In this document: one piece after another, positions 44,565-53,728 of the stretch
How the letters are laid out: each line of letters begins with the position of its first letter
Numbering within the stretch: position 1 is the stretch's first letter
Source: Acidobacteriota bacterium
GTDB taxonomy: Bacteria > Acidobacteriota > Terriglobia > Bryobacterales > Bryobacteraceae
Assembly: GCA_026394015.1 (NCBI GenBank)
Contig: JAPKZA010000216.1
Coordinates: forward strand, 1-64,000
Length of the DNA: 64,000 nucleotides
Direction of reading: 5' to 3'
Notes under the pieces: generated by a model
The model's database searches: none
Seen by the model: only the letters and a program-made list of their open reading frames with translations
What the model was told of the DNA's origin: nothing
Program-made: the position numbers and the translations under genes

Positions 44565-44642
44565 CCGAATCAGGCCGGAGGGACGTCCCCGAGTAGTCTC
44601 GACAGCTTGCGTACATCCTACCCAATCGCCCATCTTTGAGCC

Positions 44643-44867
44643 ATTGAGTATACCGGAATCATCACGCTGGAGCCTGGGAAACGCGGCGGCAAGCCTTGCA
44701 TTCGCGGTCTGCGCATCACGGTCTACGACGTGCTGGAATACCTGGCAAGCGGGATGTCGCACGCCGAGGTGCTGGCTGAATTTCCTTATCTGGTGGAAGA
44801 AGATATTCTTGCCTGCCTCGCCTTCGCCGCAGACAGGGAACGACGGGTGGAGTTATTGAGCGTTTGA
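44643..44867 (+). CDS. DUF433 antitoxin, apparent ATT start
   Basis: 74 residues: IITLEPGKRGGKPCIRGLRI then TVYDVLEYLASGMSHAEVLA and FPYLVEEDILACLAFAADRE, a complete DUF433 protein with its winged-helix core. An in-frame TGA stands two codons before the homology begins, and the only codon at the expected start is ATT (giving I-E-Y where relatives have M-D-Y). It is paired with a DUF5615 toxin whose TTG overlaps its stop. A weak start could keep antitoxin supply low. No obvious Shine-Dalgarno is visible. Confidence 0.7.
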   Translation: MEYTGIITLEPGKRGGKPCIRGLRITVYDVLEYLASGMSHAEVLAEFPYLVEEDILACLAFAADRERRVELLSV

Positions 44868-45205
44868 GACTCCTCTTCGATGAGAACTTGCCACCCCGGC
44901 TGGTCACCGAGCTAGAGGACTTGTTTCCAAACTCACTCCACGTATCGGAATGCGATCTGGGCTCAGCGGTGGATCGATCGATCTGGGAGTTTGCCAAGGC
45001 GGAGAATCTGGTGATCTTTTCCAAAGACTCGGACTTTCACGAACGCAGTGTTCTCCTGGGAGGACCTCCGAAGGTCATCTGGTTGCGTGTTGGGAACTGT
45101 TCTACCCAGTTCATCGTCGCCATGCTCCAGTCGGCGAGTGACTCCATCCTCGCGTTCGGCGCACAGCAGGAAGAAACTTGTCTTATTCATGCGGCGGCTG
45201 ATTAG
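44864..45205 (+). CDS. DUF5615 PIN-like toxin
   Basis: 113 residues from a TTG that overlaps the DUF433 stop by four bases (TTGA). MRLLFDENLPPRLVTELED is the standard opening with the first acidic ligand, and VIFSKDSDFHERSVLLGGPP supplies the second acidic cluster. DUF5615 proteins have a PIN-like (Mut7-C related) fold and pair with DUF433 antitoxins. The predicted function is ribonuclease toxin. The full length and the intact acidic residues suggest it is active. Confidence 0.8.
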   Translation: MRLLFDENLPPRLVTELEDLFPNSLHVSECDLGSAVDRSIWEFAKAENLVIFSKDSDFHERSVLLGGPPKVIWLRVGNCSTQFIVAMLQSASDSILAFGAQQEETCLIHAAAD

Positions 45206-45238
45206 AAACTGAACTGTTCGGATGTTGGCGGGCGTGCG

Positions 45239-45315
45239 GATTCCGAGCGATGTCGATCAGCATTCCGAACTGATGCCGATCACGATTCCGAAATGATGCC
45301 GATCAGTGTTCCGAA
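45239..45315. repeat. Tandem 23-bp repeats resembling IS21-family terminal repeats
   Basis: About 3.3 copies of a 22-23 bp unit of the form GATTCCGAAATGATGCCGAT plus CAG follow one another. IS21 elements carry such multiple, similar terminal repeats as transposase binding sites. No transposase gene is present, so this may be a solitary end left behind. The TIGR03437 fragment starts exactly where the last copy ends. Confidence 0.45.
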
Positions 45316-45504
45316 CCCGGCATGCGCGTCCACTTCGACGGCCTCATCGCCACCCCGCTCTACGTCACCCCCAACCAACTCAGAGTCGTCGCGCCACCGG
45401 GAATAGCCGGAGCCCGCGAAACCAACGGCATCGTCGAAATGAAGTTCGACTGGGGACATCCCGGCGATCCGCGCCGCTGCAAGGTCCGTTTCTGGTCCTC
45501 ATGA
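45313..45504 (+). pseudogene. Orphan middle fragment of a TIGR03437 domain (copy 3)
   Basis: Reads EPGMRVHFDGLIATPLYVTP, NQLRVVAPPGIAGARETNGI and VEMKFDWG, close to residues about 900-945 of the SBBP protein, then drifts out of frame and stops. Both ends are broken. With the 23-bp repeats before it, it covers the otherwise gene-free stretch 45206-45522. Confidence 0.75.
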
Positions 45505-45522
45505 CCCGCTAGGAACTCGCTT

Positions 45523-46191
45523 TCACCCCCTGCCCGCCTTCCATTCGACGACCTCCTCGCTCGCGATCAGAAACACGCGCCCCCCCGAGCCCGGCGGCAG
45601 CGGATATCCGCCAGCAAACGACGTGAAGGCCGGCAAAACCATGACCTGCTCGCGAACGTGAAAACACGGCAACTGCACCCGCGGAAACCCACGCCCCCCC
45701 AACATCATCGTCGGATGCACATGCCCCGCTATCGTGAAACGATCCGCGTTTTCCCCCGGCTCATGCTGCAACCGAAACGGCGCGTGGTCCAGGAACAGGC
45801 TGTCCGCAAACCCGAAACGACTCCGCACAGACTCGCTCAAACGATCATGATTCCCTCGAATCCAGTCCATCTCGACGTGCCGATGCGATTCGCGCCACGC
45901 TTGAACCGTCTCGATCACTTCGTCGGTACAACCCCGCGCGGCGTGAATCCAGTCCCCCAGAATGGCCAGCCTTCGCGCTTGCGTCCTCTCCAACACCCCC
46001 GTCAGCCGCGCAAGATCCGCCTCCATGCTCCCATCCGGAATCGGCACGTGCCGGGACCGAAACGTCGCGGCCTTGCCGCAATGCATGTCCGCAATCCACA
46101 ACATCTCCTGATCCCGCCAGTACGCGGCACGCTCGGCGAGCAGCACCACCCGCTGCCCCCGCAGCTCCAACTCCAACGCGCCGGGCATCAT
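45523..46191 (-). CDS. pdeM: Ligase-associated metallophosphoesterase PdeM
   Basis: 222 residues. Calcineurin-like metal motifs: LWIADMHCGKAATFR (D-x-H), LAILGDWIHA (G-D), WIRGNHDR (G-N-H-D) and IAGHVHPTMM (G-H-x-H). The family is the nuclease/phosphoesterase member of the bacterial ligase-associated DNA repair module. The start overlaps the helicase stop by four bases, and it is last of the four-gene operon. It is cytoplasmic. Confidence 0.9.
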   Translation of the reverse strand: MMPGALELELRGQRVVLLAERAAYWRDQEMLWIADMHCGKAATFRSRHVPIPDGSMEADLARLTGVLERTQARRLAILGDWIHAARGCTDEVIETVQAWRESHRHVEMDWIRGNHDRLSESVRSRFGFADSLFLDHAPFRLQHEPGENADRFTIAGHVHPTMMLGGRGFPRVQLPCFHVREQVMVLPAFTSFAGGYPLPPGSGGRVFLIASEEVVEWKAGRG

Positions 46192-48605
46192 GAGGCCACC
46201 TTTTCGACGCGGGCCTGCATCTTGCGAATCCGGTCCAGGAGCATCTCGCTGCTGACCGCCGAGCCGCGCAGCCGGTCCACCATCAAGGGGAACGAGAGCG
46301 GCGACCCCCTTTCGAGCGACATATGCACAATCCGGCTCTCCGCAATGCGCGCCAACGTCCCCGCTAACCGCTTGGACTCCAATTGCGTCTCCAGCACCTC
46401 GCGCCGGGCCTGTTCAACGAGAAGATTAGCCAGATCGTACTGCACGAGAACGTCGTAGAGCAAGCCGGCGGACGCCTGCAACTGGCGCGAGTTCCGTTCC
46501 TGCCGCGGCTTGTTTTGCACCGTCAGCCCCGATACCCGCGCAATTTCCCGAAACTGCCGGCGCGCCAATTCCGCGGCGTTCACGCTGGCACCGATGTCTT
46601 CGTCCAAATCGACGGGCGAAAAGAGGCCTTCGGCGCAGGCTTCCTCAATCGCGATCGGATCCCGCGAAAACAGCTCCAACCCATACTCGGACGCCATGGT
46701 CGTGATGGACTGCGGCCGCAGCTTCGTCAGCCGATAGGCCAAGAGAGTCGCTAAACCCTCATGGACCAGTAAGCCCTCAAAGGGATACAAAAACACGTGG
46801 CAGCCTTCGCGCGTCATCAACGTTTCAATCAGCAGTTCATCGGCGCGGGGGATGACCGAAAGCTGGCTTTGCATGGCGAGGACGGGCCGCACGGCGCGCA
46901 TTTCCGCACCCCGAAACGTGCCGTCGCTCGCTTCCTCCAACTTCTGCCGCACGGCGGTCGAAAGCAGCGAGCTGATCGCCATTCTGCTTCCCATCCATCG
47001 GGGCACAACGCCCTTGGCCGCGGCCGTGGCCCGCACGAACACCGTCATGTCTTTCATCGAAACCACTTCTAGCGTCTTGCCGCCGAACACGAACGCCTGC
47101 CCGGGCTTCAGGCCCGCCACGAAGTATTCCTCAATGCTGCCGAGTTGCGTGCCGTTCATGAACTTCACCTGCAACGCGCTGTCGGACGTGATCGTGCCGA
47201 TGTTCAGCCGGTGCTGCAACACGATCGCCGCGTTGGCGGCGAGCCATCGGCCTGCTTCGTCTTGCACCAATTTTTGGAACCGCGGGTAGGCACCCAACGC
47301 TTCTCCGCCGACGGAGACAAACCGCAGGGCCCATTCCCATTCCTTCCAGGTTAAATGGCGGTAGGCATAGGTGCCGCGGACTTCCCGAAACAGGCTTTCG
47401 GACAGGAAGCCTTCACCACAGGCGACGGTGACCATGTGCTGGACTAAGACGTCCAATGGCTTTTCGAGCGGGATGCGGGATTCCAGCCAACCGAGCTTGA
47501 TGTACTCCCGCGCGGCGCACGCTTCGACGAGTTCGAAGGCGTGGGCGGGCACGACGGTGGCGCGGCTGGTGGCACCGGGCTGGTGGCCGCTGCGCCCGGC
47601 CCGCTGCAGAAGCCGGGCGATTCCCTTGGGGCTGCCGATTTGCAGGATCCTTTCCACCGCCGTGAAGTCCACACCCAGATCGAGACTCGAGGTGCAGACG
47701 ACGCACCGCAGTCGGCCTTGGCGGAGCGCGCTTTCCACCCACTCGCGAACCTCTCGGCTGAGCGACCCATGGTGCAGGGCGATGTCCCCGGCAAACTCCG
47801 GACAGGCTTCGAGCAGCAACTGGTACCACGATTCGGCTTGCGATCGGGTGTTCGTGAAGACGAGCGCGGACCGCACCGCTTGCAGTTCCCGCACGACTTG
47901 CCCCAGCAGGCTGGCGCCCAAGTGGCCGGCCCAGGGGAAGCGGTCCATCGTTTCGGGCAACAGCGAATCGATGACCACTTTCTTCGGCTGGTGACCTTGG
48001 ACGATGAGGCCGCCGGTGACCTCCGGACCCAGCAACACGGCGAGTGCCTCATCGAGATTGCCGATGGTGGCCGACAAGGCCCAGACGCGGAGACCCGGTG
48101 CCCAGCTTCGCAGCCGGGCGAGCGCGAGCTCCGTTTGTACGCCGCGCTTGCTGCCCATTTGTTCGTGCCATTCATCCACCACGACCATGTCGAGATGGCG
48201 AAACAGATCCTGCGCCTTCTCGCCGCTCAACATGACGGAGAGGCTTTCCGGGGTGGTGACCAAGGCGTTCGGCACGCGCCGGCGTTGCTTCTGCCGGTCG
48301 GCGCTGGAAGTGTCTCCGGTGCGGGCTTCCACTCGCCAGGGCAACCCGAGTTCCTCCACCGGGGCACGCAGGGCGGCCAGGGTGTCGGTGGCCAGCGCTC
48401 GGAGCGGGGTGATCCACAGCACCCGCAGGTGGTCGCCGGGAGGGGTTTGCAACGCCGCGAACCACGCCGCGTAGGTTTTGCCGGTGCCGGTGGCGGCGTG
48501 AATCAGCCCTTGGCGGCCGGCCGCGTGATGCTTCCAAACGGCGCGTTGAAAGGGGAACGGCTTCCACTGCCGAGCGGTGAACCAGGCACACAAGGCCGCC
48601 GTCAT
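46188..48605 (-). CDS. Ligase-associated Lhr-type DEXH-box helicase
   Basis: 805 residues, the length of the ligase-associated Lhr subfamily. Walker A is ATGTGKTYA (residues 38-46), the Walker B box VVDEWHEQ, and LVFTNTRSQAES plus RLLQRAGRSGHQPG are late helicase motifs. The DEXH box has Trp in the third place. The C-terminal half is the Lhr winged-helix/beta-barrel part. Lhr proteins are 3'-to-5' DNA helicases. It overlaps the ligase gene and pdeM by four bases each, so the operon is tightly coupled. Confidence 0.9.
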   Translation of the reverse strand: MTAALCAWFTARQWKPFPFQRAVWKHHAAGRQGLIHAATGTGKTYAAWFAALQTPPGDHLRVLWITPLRALATDTLAALRAPVEELGLPWRVEARTGDTSSADRQKQRRRVPNALVTTPESLSVMLSGEKAQDLFRHLDMVVVDEWHEQMGSKRGVQTELALARLRSWAPGLRVWALSATIGNLDEALAVLLGPEVTGGLIVQGHQPKKVVIDSLLPETMDRFPWAGHLGASLLGQVVRELQAVRSALVFTNTRSQAESWYQLLLEACPEFAGDIALHHGSLSREVREWVESALRQGRLRCVVCTSSLDLGVDFTAVERILQIGSPKGIARLLQRAGRSGHQPGATSRATVVPAHAFELVEACAAREYIKLGWLESRIPLEKPLDVLVQHMVTVACGEGFLSESLFREVRGTYAYRHLTWKEWEWALRFVSVGGEALGAYPRFQKLVQDEAGRWLAANAAIVLQHRLNIGTITSDSALQVKFMNGTQLGSIEEYFVAGLKPGQAFVFGGKTLEVVSMKDMTVFVRATAAAKGVVPRWMGSRMAISSLLSTAVRQKLEEASDGTFRGAEMRAVRPVLAMQSQLSVIPRADELLIETLMTREGCHVFLYPFEGLLVHEGLATLLAYRLTKLRPQSITTMASEYGLELFSRDPIAIEEACAEGLFSPVDLDEDIGASVNAAELARRQFREIARVSGLTVQNKPRQERNSRQLQASAGLLYDVLVQYDLANLLVEQARREVLETQLESKRLAGTLARIAESRIVHMSLERGSPLSFPLMVDRLRGSAVSSEMLLDRIRKMQARVEKVAS

Positions 48606-50170
48606 GTGCGCAACAGCGCCTTCACTGTTTCGATGGTATCGGCGTCGGCGGCTTTCTTATCGGTGCGCCAGCGGGCCATACGGGGGAACCGCACGGCGAT
48701 CCCGGACTTGTGCCGCGGCGACCGCTGAATGCCTTCGAAGGCGATTTCGAAGACGAGTTCGGGAGTGACGGCGCACACCGGGCCGAATCGCTCGACCGTG
48801 TTGCGCCGGATGAAGCTATCGGCGGCGCGAATTTCGACGTCCGTGAGCCCCGAGTAGGCCTTGGCAAAGGGGACCAGCTTGTCGCCATCCCAAACGCCGA
48901 ACGTGTAGGCGGTGTAGAGACTGGCGCGGCGCCCGTGGCCGCGTTGGGCGTTGATGAGCACGGCATCGACGGAATACGGTTCGATCTTCGATTTCCACCA
49001 GTCGCCCCGCTGGCGGCCGACGCCATAAGGAGACTGCAGCCGTTTGAGCATGACGCCTTCGGTGCCGAGCTCCCGGGAACTGGCGCGCAAGGCGGCCACG
49101 TCGTCCCAGGTCAGGGCGGGCAGGCGGGGGGACAGGTTCACGGGGAGGGTTTCCAGAATCGCTCGCCGTTCCGACAAGGGACGCGCGCGGAGATCGACGC
49201 CATCCGCTTCCAGGAGGTCAAACGCCATCAGCCGGGCGGGAACCTTGGCGAGAATCGCTTTGCCGGGCTTGCGGCGGGCAATGCGCTGCTGGAGATCGGC
49301 GAAGGGCAGCACCCGGCCGTCGTTCCAGCCCAGAATTTCGCCATCGAGCACGGTTCCGTTCGGCAGCCGCCACGCTTCGCTGAGCACCTCTGGAAAGCGG
49401 TCGGTGATCTGCTCGCCGCCGCGCGACCAGATGTGGACTTCGCCTTTGCGCCGGATCACCTGGGCCCGGATACCATCCCACTTTCGTTCCACCAACCAGT
49501 CGGCGACGTTGCCCAACTGCTCGGCGGCTCCTTCCAACGGATGAGACAGAAAGAACGGATACGGCTGGCTGACGGCGGCGTCTGCGGTCTCCTGCGAGAT
49601 CAGCGCGGCCCAGGCTTCCGGCGTCGGTTTCCAGGCGCCGCTCAGCCGGTGGGCCAGCACGCTCTCCGGCACCTCCGTCGCGGCCGCCAGGGCGCGCAGC
49701 ACCAGGCCTTCGGATACGCCCACGCGGAACCCGCCGGTAATGAGCTTGTTCCAGACGAAGCGTTCGGAAGCGTTCAACTTCTGCCAGCTCCGGAGAATCG
49801 TCTCCCGCTGCTCGGCCTCGGGCAGTTTCCGCAAGGGGATCAGCCGCTGTTCGACCCATTCGGTCAAGGGGAGGCTACTCGATTCGGTTTCTGCTTCGGG
49901 CACGAGCAGGGCAGCCGTCTCGGCCAAGTCGCCCACGGATTCGTAGCACTCTGCGAACAACCACGCCGGAATGCCCGCCGCCTCCGCGGCCCACTGCCGC
50001 AGCAGCCGCGAGGGAAACGGTGAACGCAATTTCTCACCGCGCAGGAAATAGGTGGCCCAAGCGGCGTCCGACGCCGGGGCCTGCCGGAAATAGGCTTCCA
50101 TGGCGGCGACCTTGGCGCTCGTCTTGGTGGTGGAATCGAGCGCCGTGTAGAGTTCCGCGAAGTGTTTCAT
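48602..50170 (-). CDS. ATP-dependent DNA ligase (ligase-associated repair module)
   Basis: 522 residues. The adenylation motif I is VERKWDGIRAQV with Lys230; a DNA-binding helical N-terminal domain comes first, then nucleotidyl-transferase motifs (LDGEILGW, VMLKRLQSPYGVGRQRGDWW) and an OB-fold tail (PRHKSGIAVRFPRMARWRTD). It seals DNA breaks with ATP, separate from the essential NAD-dependent LigA. Coupled by four-base overlaps to both neighbours (50167-50170 and 48602-48605). Confidence 0.9.
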   Translation of the reverse strand: MKHFAELYTALDSTTKTSAKVAAMEAYFRQAPASDAAWATYFLRGEKLRSPFPSRLLRQWAAEAAGIPAWLFAECYESVGDLAETAALLVPEAETESSSLPLTEWVEQRLIPLRKLPEAEQRETILRSWQKLNASERFVWNKLITGGFRVGVSEGLVLRALAAATEVPESVLAHRLSGAWKPTPEAWAALISQETADAAVSQPYPFFLSHPLEGAAEQLGNVADWLVERKWDGIRAQVIRRKGEVHIWSRGGEQITDRFPEVLSEAWRLPNGTVLDGEILGWNDGRVLPFADLQQRIARRKPGKAILAKVPARLMAFDLLEADGVDLRARPLSERRAILETLPVNLSPRLPALTWDDVAALRASSRELGTEGVMLKRLQSPYGVGRQRGDWWKSKIEPYSVDAVLINAQRGHGRRASLYTAYTFGVWDGDKLVPFAKAYSGLTDVEIRAADSFIRRNTVERFGPVCAVTPELVFEIAFEGIQRSPRHKSGIAVRFPRMARWRTDKKAADADTIETVKALLRT

Positions 50171-51165
50171 TCCGCGGCCTCTGCTTCGTCGCTCGTGAAT
50201 TGCGTCGCCAGGCCTTTCGCATCCCAGCCATTCTCATTCAGCCACCGGACGAGCGGCTCAATGGAGCCATGGGTGACCCAGATGGTCTCGGCCCCGGTTT
50301 CGCGAATCGCGCTCAGCAACCCCGGCCAGTCCGCATGGTCCGACAGGGTGAAGCCACGGTCGACCGCGCGGCGTCGGCGCTGTCCCCGAACTTGCATCCA
50401 GCCGGAGGCGATGGCGGTGGAGCAATCGCCAAACCGGCGCAGCCAGGTGGACCCTTCGACGCCGGGCGGGGCGACAATCAACGACCCCGCGTAGCTGGCC
50501 GCATCGGAATCGAGGGCCTGAGTTGTCTGCGGCAGCAGCACCCCCGCCTGGCGATACACCTCGTTGATCCTCTCCACCGCGGTATGGGTGTAGATCGGGC
50601 CGATCTCGGCATCCACCCCGCTCAGCAGCCGCTGGGCTTTGCCGAGCGAGTACGCGTACAAAACGCTGGCGCGTTTCTCGGCGGCGTTGGACCGCCACCA
50701 ATCGTTCACCTGGGAGAAGACCTCGGCGGAGGGGCGCCACCGGTAGATGGGCAGGGCGAAAGTCGCTTCGGTGACGAAGCTGTGGCAGCGTACCGGCTGA
50801 AACGCGGCGCAGGTGGCGTCCGGCTCCACTTTGTAGTCTCCGGAGACGACCCACGAATAGCCGCCGCTTTCGACCTTGACCTGAGCCGCTCCAAAAATAT
50901 GCCCGGCTGGGAATAAGGTGACGTTCACCCCGCTAAAGTGGACCGTCTCGCCATACGCCACGCCCTGGATGGAAGCCTGTGGCCCGAGGCGCGTTTGCAG
51001 GATGGCGACACTGTCACTGCAGCACAGGTACGAGTTGGAACCGCCCCGCGCGTGGTCCGCGTGCCCGTGCGTGATGATCGCGCGATCCACGCCCTTCCAG
51101 GGGTCAATATAGAAGTCCCCCGGCGGACAGTACAAGCCGGCGGGGCGTAGTTCAAGCAGTGGCAC
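50167..51165 (-). CDS. Ligase-associated metallo-beta-lactamase exonuclease
   Basis: 332 residues. The metal site is IITHGHADHARGG (H-x-H-x-D-H), followed by PAGHIFGAAQV, WVVSGDYKVE and a beta-CASP-like part ending FTLSDHADWPGLL. It belongs to the exonuclease of the ligase-Lhr-PdeM set, related to SNM1/Artemis. It is first in the operon, with translation of the ligase gene coupled to it. Probable role: trimming DNA ends in repair. Confidence 0.9.
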   Translation of the reverse strand: MPLLELRPAGLYCPPGDFYIDPWKGVDRAIITHGHADHARGGSNSYLCCSDSVAILQTRLGPQASIQGVAYGETVHFSGVNVTLFPAGHIFGAAQVKVESGGYSWVVSGDYKVEPDATCAAFQPVRCHSFVTEATFALPIYRWRPSAEVFSQVNDWWRSNAAEKRASVLYAYSLGKAQRLLSGVDAEIGPIYTHTAVERINEVYRQAGVLLPQTTQALDSDAASYAGSLIVAPPGVEGSTWLRRFGDCSTAIASGWMQVRGQRRRRAVDRGFTLSDHADWPGLLSAIRETGAETIWVTHGSIEPLVRWLNENGWDAKGLATQFTSDEAEAAE

Positions 51166-51211
51166 GTACCTAAGAGATGTCCCCCGGCCACGTTCGGTTC
51201 CAGAGAGTGGC

Positions 51212-52171
51212 TCAGCGATCGGCCAGCAGCAGTTGCATCAGCTCCGGATGCTCCGCCGCCAGCATGGCCGGGCTCGAAGTCAACGTCGAGAACAGGTCGA
51301 GCACGTCCGAGCCGGGATGCCGGGCGATGTGCCGGCCGGAGTGCTGATACGGCACCGGGGGCTTATCGCTCTTGACCTCGTCCCAGTTCAGGCATTCCTG
51401 GAAGTCCGGTACAAAGGCCCCGAGGTTCTGGCGGCGCATCCAGTCGTCGTCGGGCGTCGCGCGGAAACTCTCCACCGCCCGGCACGTCACGGCGACCCGG
51501 ATCACCGGCAAGCCGTCTACCACCCGGTGATGGAGAAACGTGGCGTCGATCGGTTCCAGGTGCAGAAACCGCATCCAGTATTCGAGAGTTCGAACGGAGG
51601 GCAGCCAGTAGTCGTCCGCCGGATAGAAGCGGCCGCCGACGTTGGCGTGCATGCTGGCGCTGGAGTCCAGGGTGGCGCCGGTTTCGACGACGATCAAACC
51701 GCCATCCCGGACCAGGTTCCGCGCGACGGCCAACCCAGCCAGCGGGTCGAACATGTGATACAAAACTCCGGCGAAGACGACGACGTCGTAGGTCCGCAGG
51801 CCGATCTCGGCCGACGCCGCCCAGACGTGCTTTAAAGGCATGTCCCACAAAAACTCAACCTTTGACCCGAGCGCTTCCCGCGCAAACCGGAAACGGTCTC
51901 CGTTCGAGATCGGATTGAGCGGCCGGCTATTGCGGTCGTAGGCGACGGACCGCGCGGCTCCCCGCCGTTCCAGCAGATACGCGGTCAGCCCGTCCATCGC
52001 CCCGATGTCGAGACAGTTCTGTCCGGCGACATCAATTCCGTTGAGCATGGCGCGGGTGACGACCAAATTGTCATACCCCGGGCCATTGGTCACCAGGCCC
52101 GGCAAGAGCTCCAGCTTGTGGTACCAGTTGGTGGAAAGGATGGGATGTTCGGCGATTTCGCTCGGGGTCAT
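51212..52171 (-). CDS. SAM-dependent methyltransferase (CmoB/DUF1698-like)
   Basis: 319 residues from the ATG at 52171; a TTG at 52186 would add five residues. Motif I is CLDIGAMDGLTAYLLERRG, followed by RSVAYDRNS, and the later motif TYDVVVFAGVLYHMFDPLAG is typical of the CmoB-like and DUF1698 group. The enzyme is cytoplasmic. Substrate unknown; a role in tRNA modification or in glycan methylation both fit. The 46 bases to the exonuclease gene show nothing special. Confidence 0.75.
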   Translation of the reverse strand: MTPSEIAEHPILSTNWYHKLELLPGLVTNGPGYDNLVVTRAMLNGIDVAGQNCLDIGAMDGLTAYLLERRGAARSVAYDRNSRPLNPISNGDRFRFAREALGSKVEFLWDMPLKHVWAASAEIGLRTYDVVVFAGVLYHMFDPLAGLAVARNLVRDGGLIVVETGATLDSSASMHANVGGRFYPADDYWLPSVRTLEYWMRFLHLEPIDATFLHHRVVDGLPVIRVAVTCRAVESFRATPDDDWMRRQNLGAFVPDFQECLNWDEVKSDKPPVPYQHSGRHIARHPGSDVLDLFSTLTSSPAMLAAEHPELMQLLLADR

Positions 52172-53690
52172 CCCGTTATTGTACAAGTCCTCTGTGGGCT
52201 ACTTGTCTTTTAGAATGACCGCGGGGACGGCGGCGTCGCGAATCAGTTTATTGAAGGCGGCAAGGTCGGTGGTCACCAAACTGTCGAGCCGCCGGAGCGG
52301 GCCGTTGGCCTTGGTCGCCAGATCCTCAAACACCTGATTGGATTGCGCCGTGGGAGCGGTGTCCGAACTTTGCACGACGCTCAAGAGCGCGGCCAGTTTG
52401 TTGTTCAGCTTGATGGGATAGTTCAACGGATCCTGACCGCTTTGGTTCTTGGTCTGGTATAACTCCTGCTCGACGGTCGTGAGTTCGGCGGCGAGCTTCT
52501 TGCCGGCGTCGACAACCGACTTCACCGTTGCGGCGCGGGCGATGAGTTCCTCGATCTGCTTGCGGATATCGCGGATTTTGATCACGGCGTCGTTCGCCTG
52601 GCTGACCTTATCGCGGAGCTGCAAGGCGAGATCGAACTGCTTTTGGAGATCGGAGACCGAGCCCCCCATGCGGGGATCCTTCTTGATGACGAAGGGTTGC
52701 GCAAGGGTTTCGCCGTCCACGGTTAGCTTGACCGTGTAGCTGCCCGGAACCGCCAGCGGGCCGTTCGAAGTGCCGGCCCAATAGATCATGCCGGGGAAGG
52801 TGGTGGCGTCCGGATAGCGCATGTTCCAGGTAAAACGGTTCATGCCCGCCGCGGCGGGGACGCGCGCGGGCGGGGCGGGAGCGCGGGGGCCGTCCTCGTC
52901 ATCATCATCGGCGGCGGGACGAGAGGCGGCGGGCGCCTCGACGGCCTTGCTCGAAAACTTCTTGATGAGCTTGCCGGCGGGGTCGAGGAATTCGAGGGTC
53001 ACCTCGCCTTTGGGCTTGGCTTGCAGCAGGTAGTTGACGACGACGCCGGTGGGCGGATTCTGGCCGGAGGCGCCGCCGCCACCGCGACGATTCGGGCCGG
53101 GGCCGGCGTAGCGGTAGGCGGGTTTGGGTTCGAACAGATGGATGGCCGAGGTGCGGATTTTGTCGGTGAGCTGGTGGAGGATGGGGAGGTCATCGAAGAC
53201 CCAGAAAGAGCGGCCCTGGGTGGCAATGACGAGATCGTTTTCGCGCTTGTGGAAGGCGAGATCCGTGATGGGGACGACGGGCAGATTGAGCTGGAACTGT
53301 TGCCAGTTGTCGCCGTTGTCGAGCGAGAGGAACAGGCCGGTTTCGGTGCCGGCGAAGAGCAGGCCGCGCCGGTTGGGATCTTCCCGGATGACCCGGGTGA
53401 AGGCGTTGCCGGTGATGCCGGTGACGATTTTCTTCCAGGTTTTGCCGTAGTCGGTGGTGCGGTAGAGGTAGGGGCGATGATCGTCGCTTTTGTAGGCCGT
53501 GGCGGCGACGTAGGCGGTGGCGGGATCGTGGGGGGAGGCGTCGATGGAGTTGATCTGGATCCACTCGGGCATGATGTCCTTGCCGGGGGTGACGTTGGTC
53601 CAGGTTTTCCCGCCGTCGCGGGTGACATGGACGAGGCCGTCGTCGCTACCGGCCCAGATGAGGCCTTTCGCGAGGCGGGATTCGTCGATT

Positions 53691-53728
<38 letters not shown>

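Larger units (their letters stand above)
43719..44592 (+). repeat. Direct repeat module, copy 2
   Basis: Second copy of the module at 42665-43520, offset by 1054 bp at the left end and 1072 bp at the right end because the antitoxin-like gene is six codons longer. Ends are nearly identical between copies; the middle is diverged. Confidence 0.85.
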
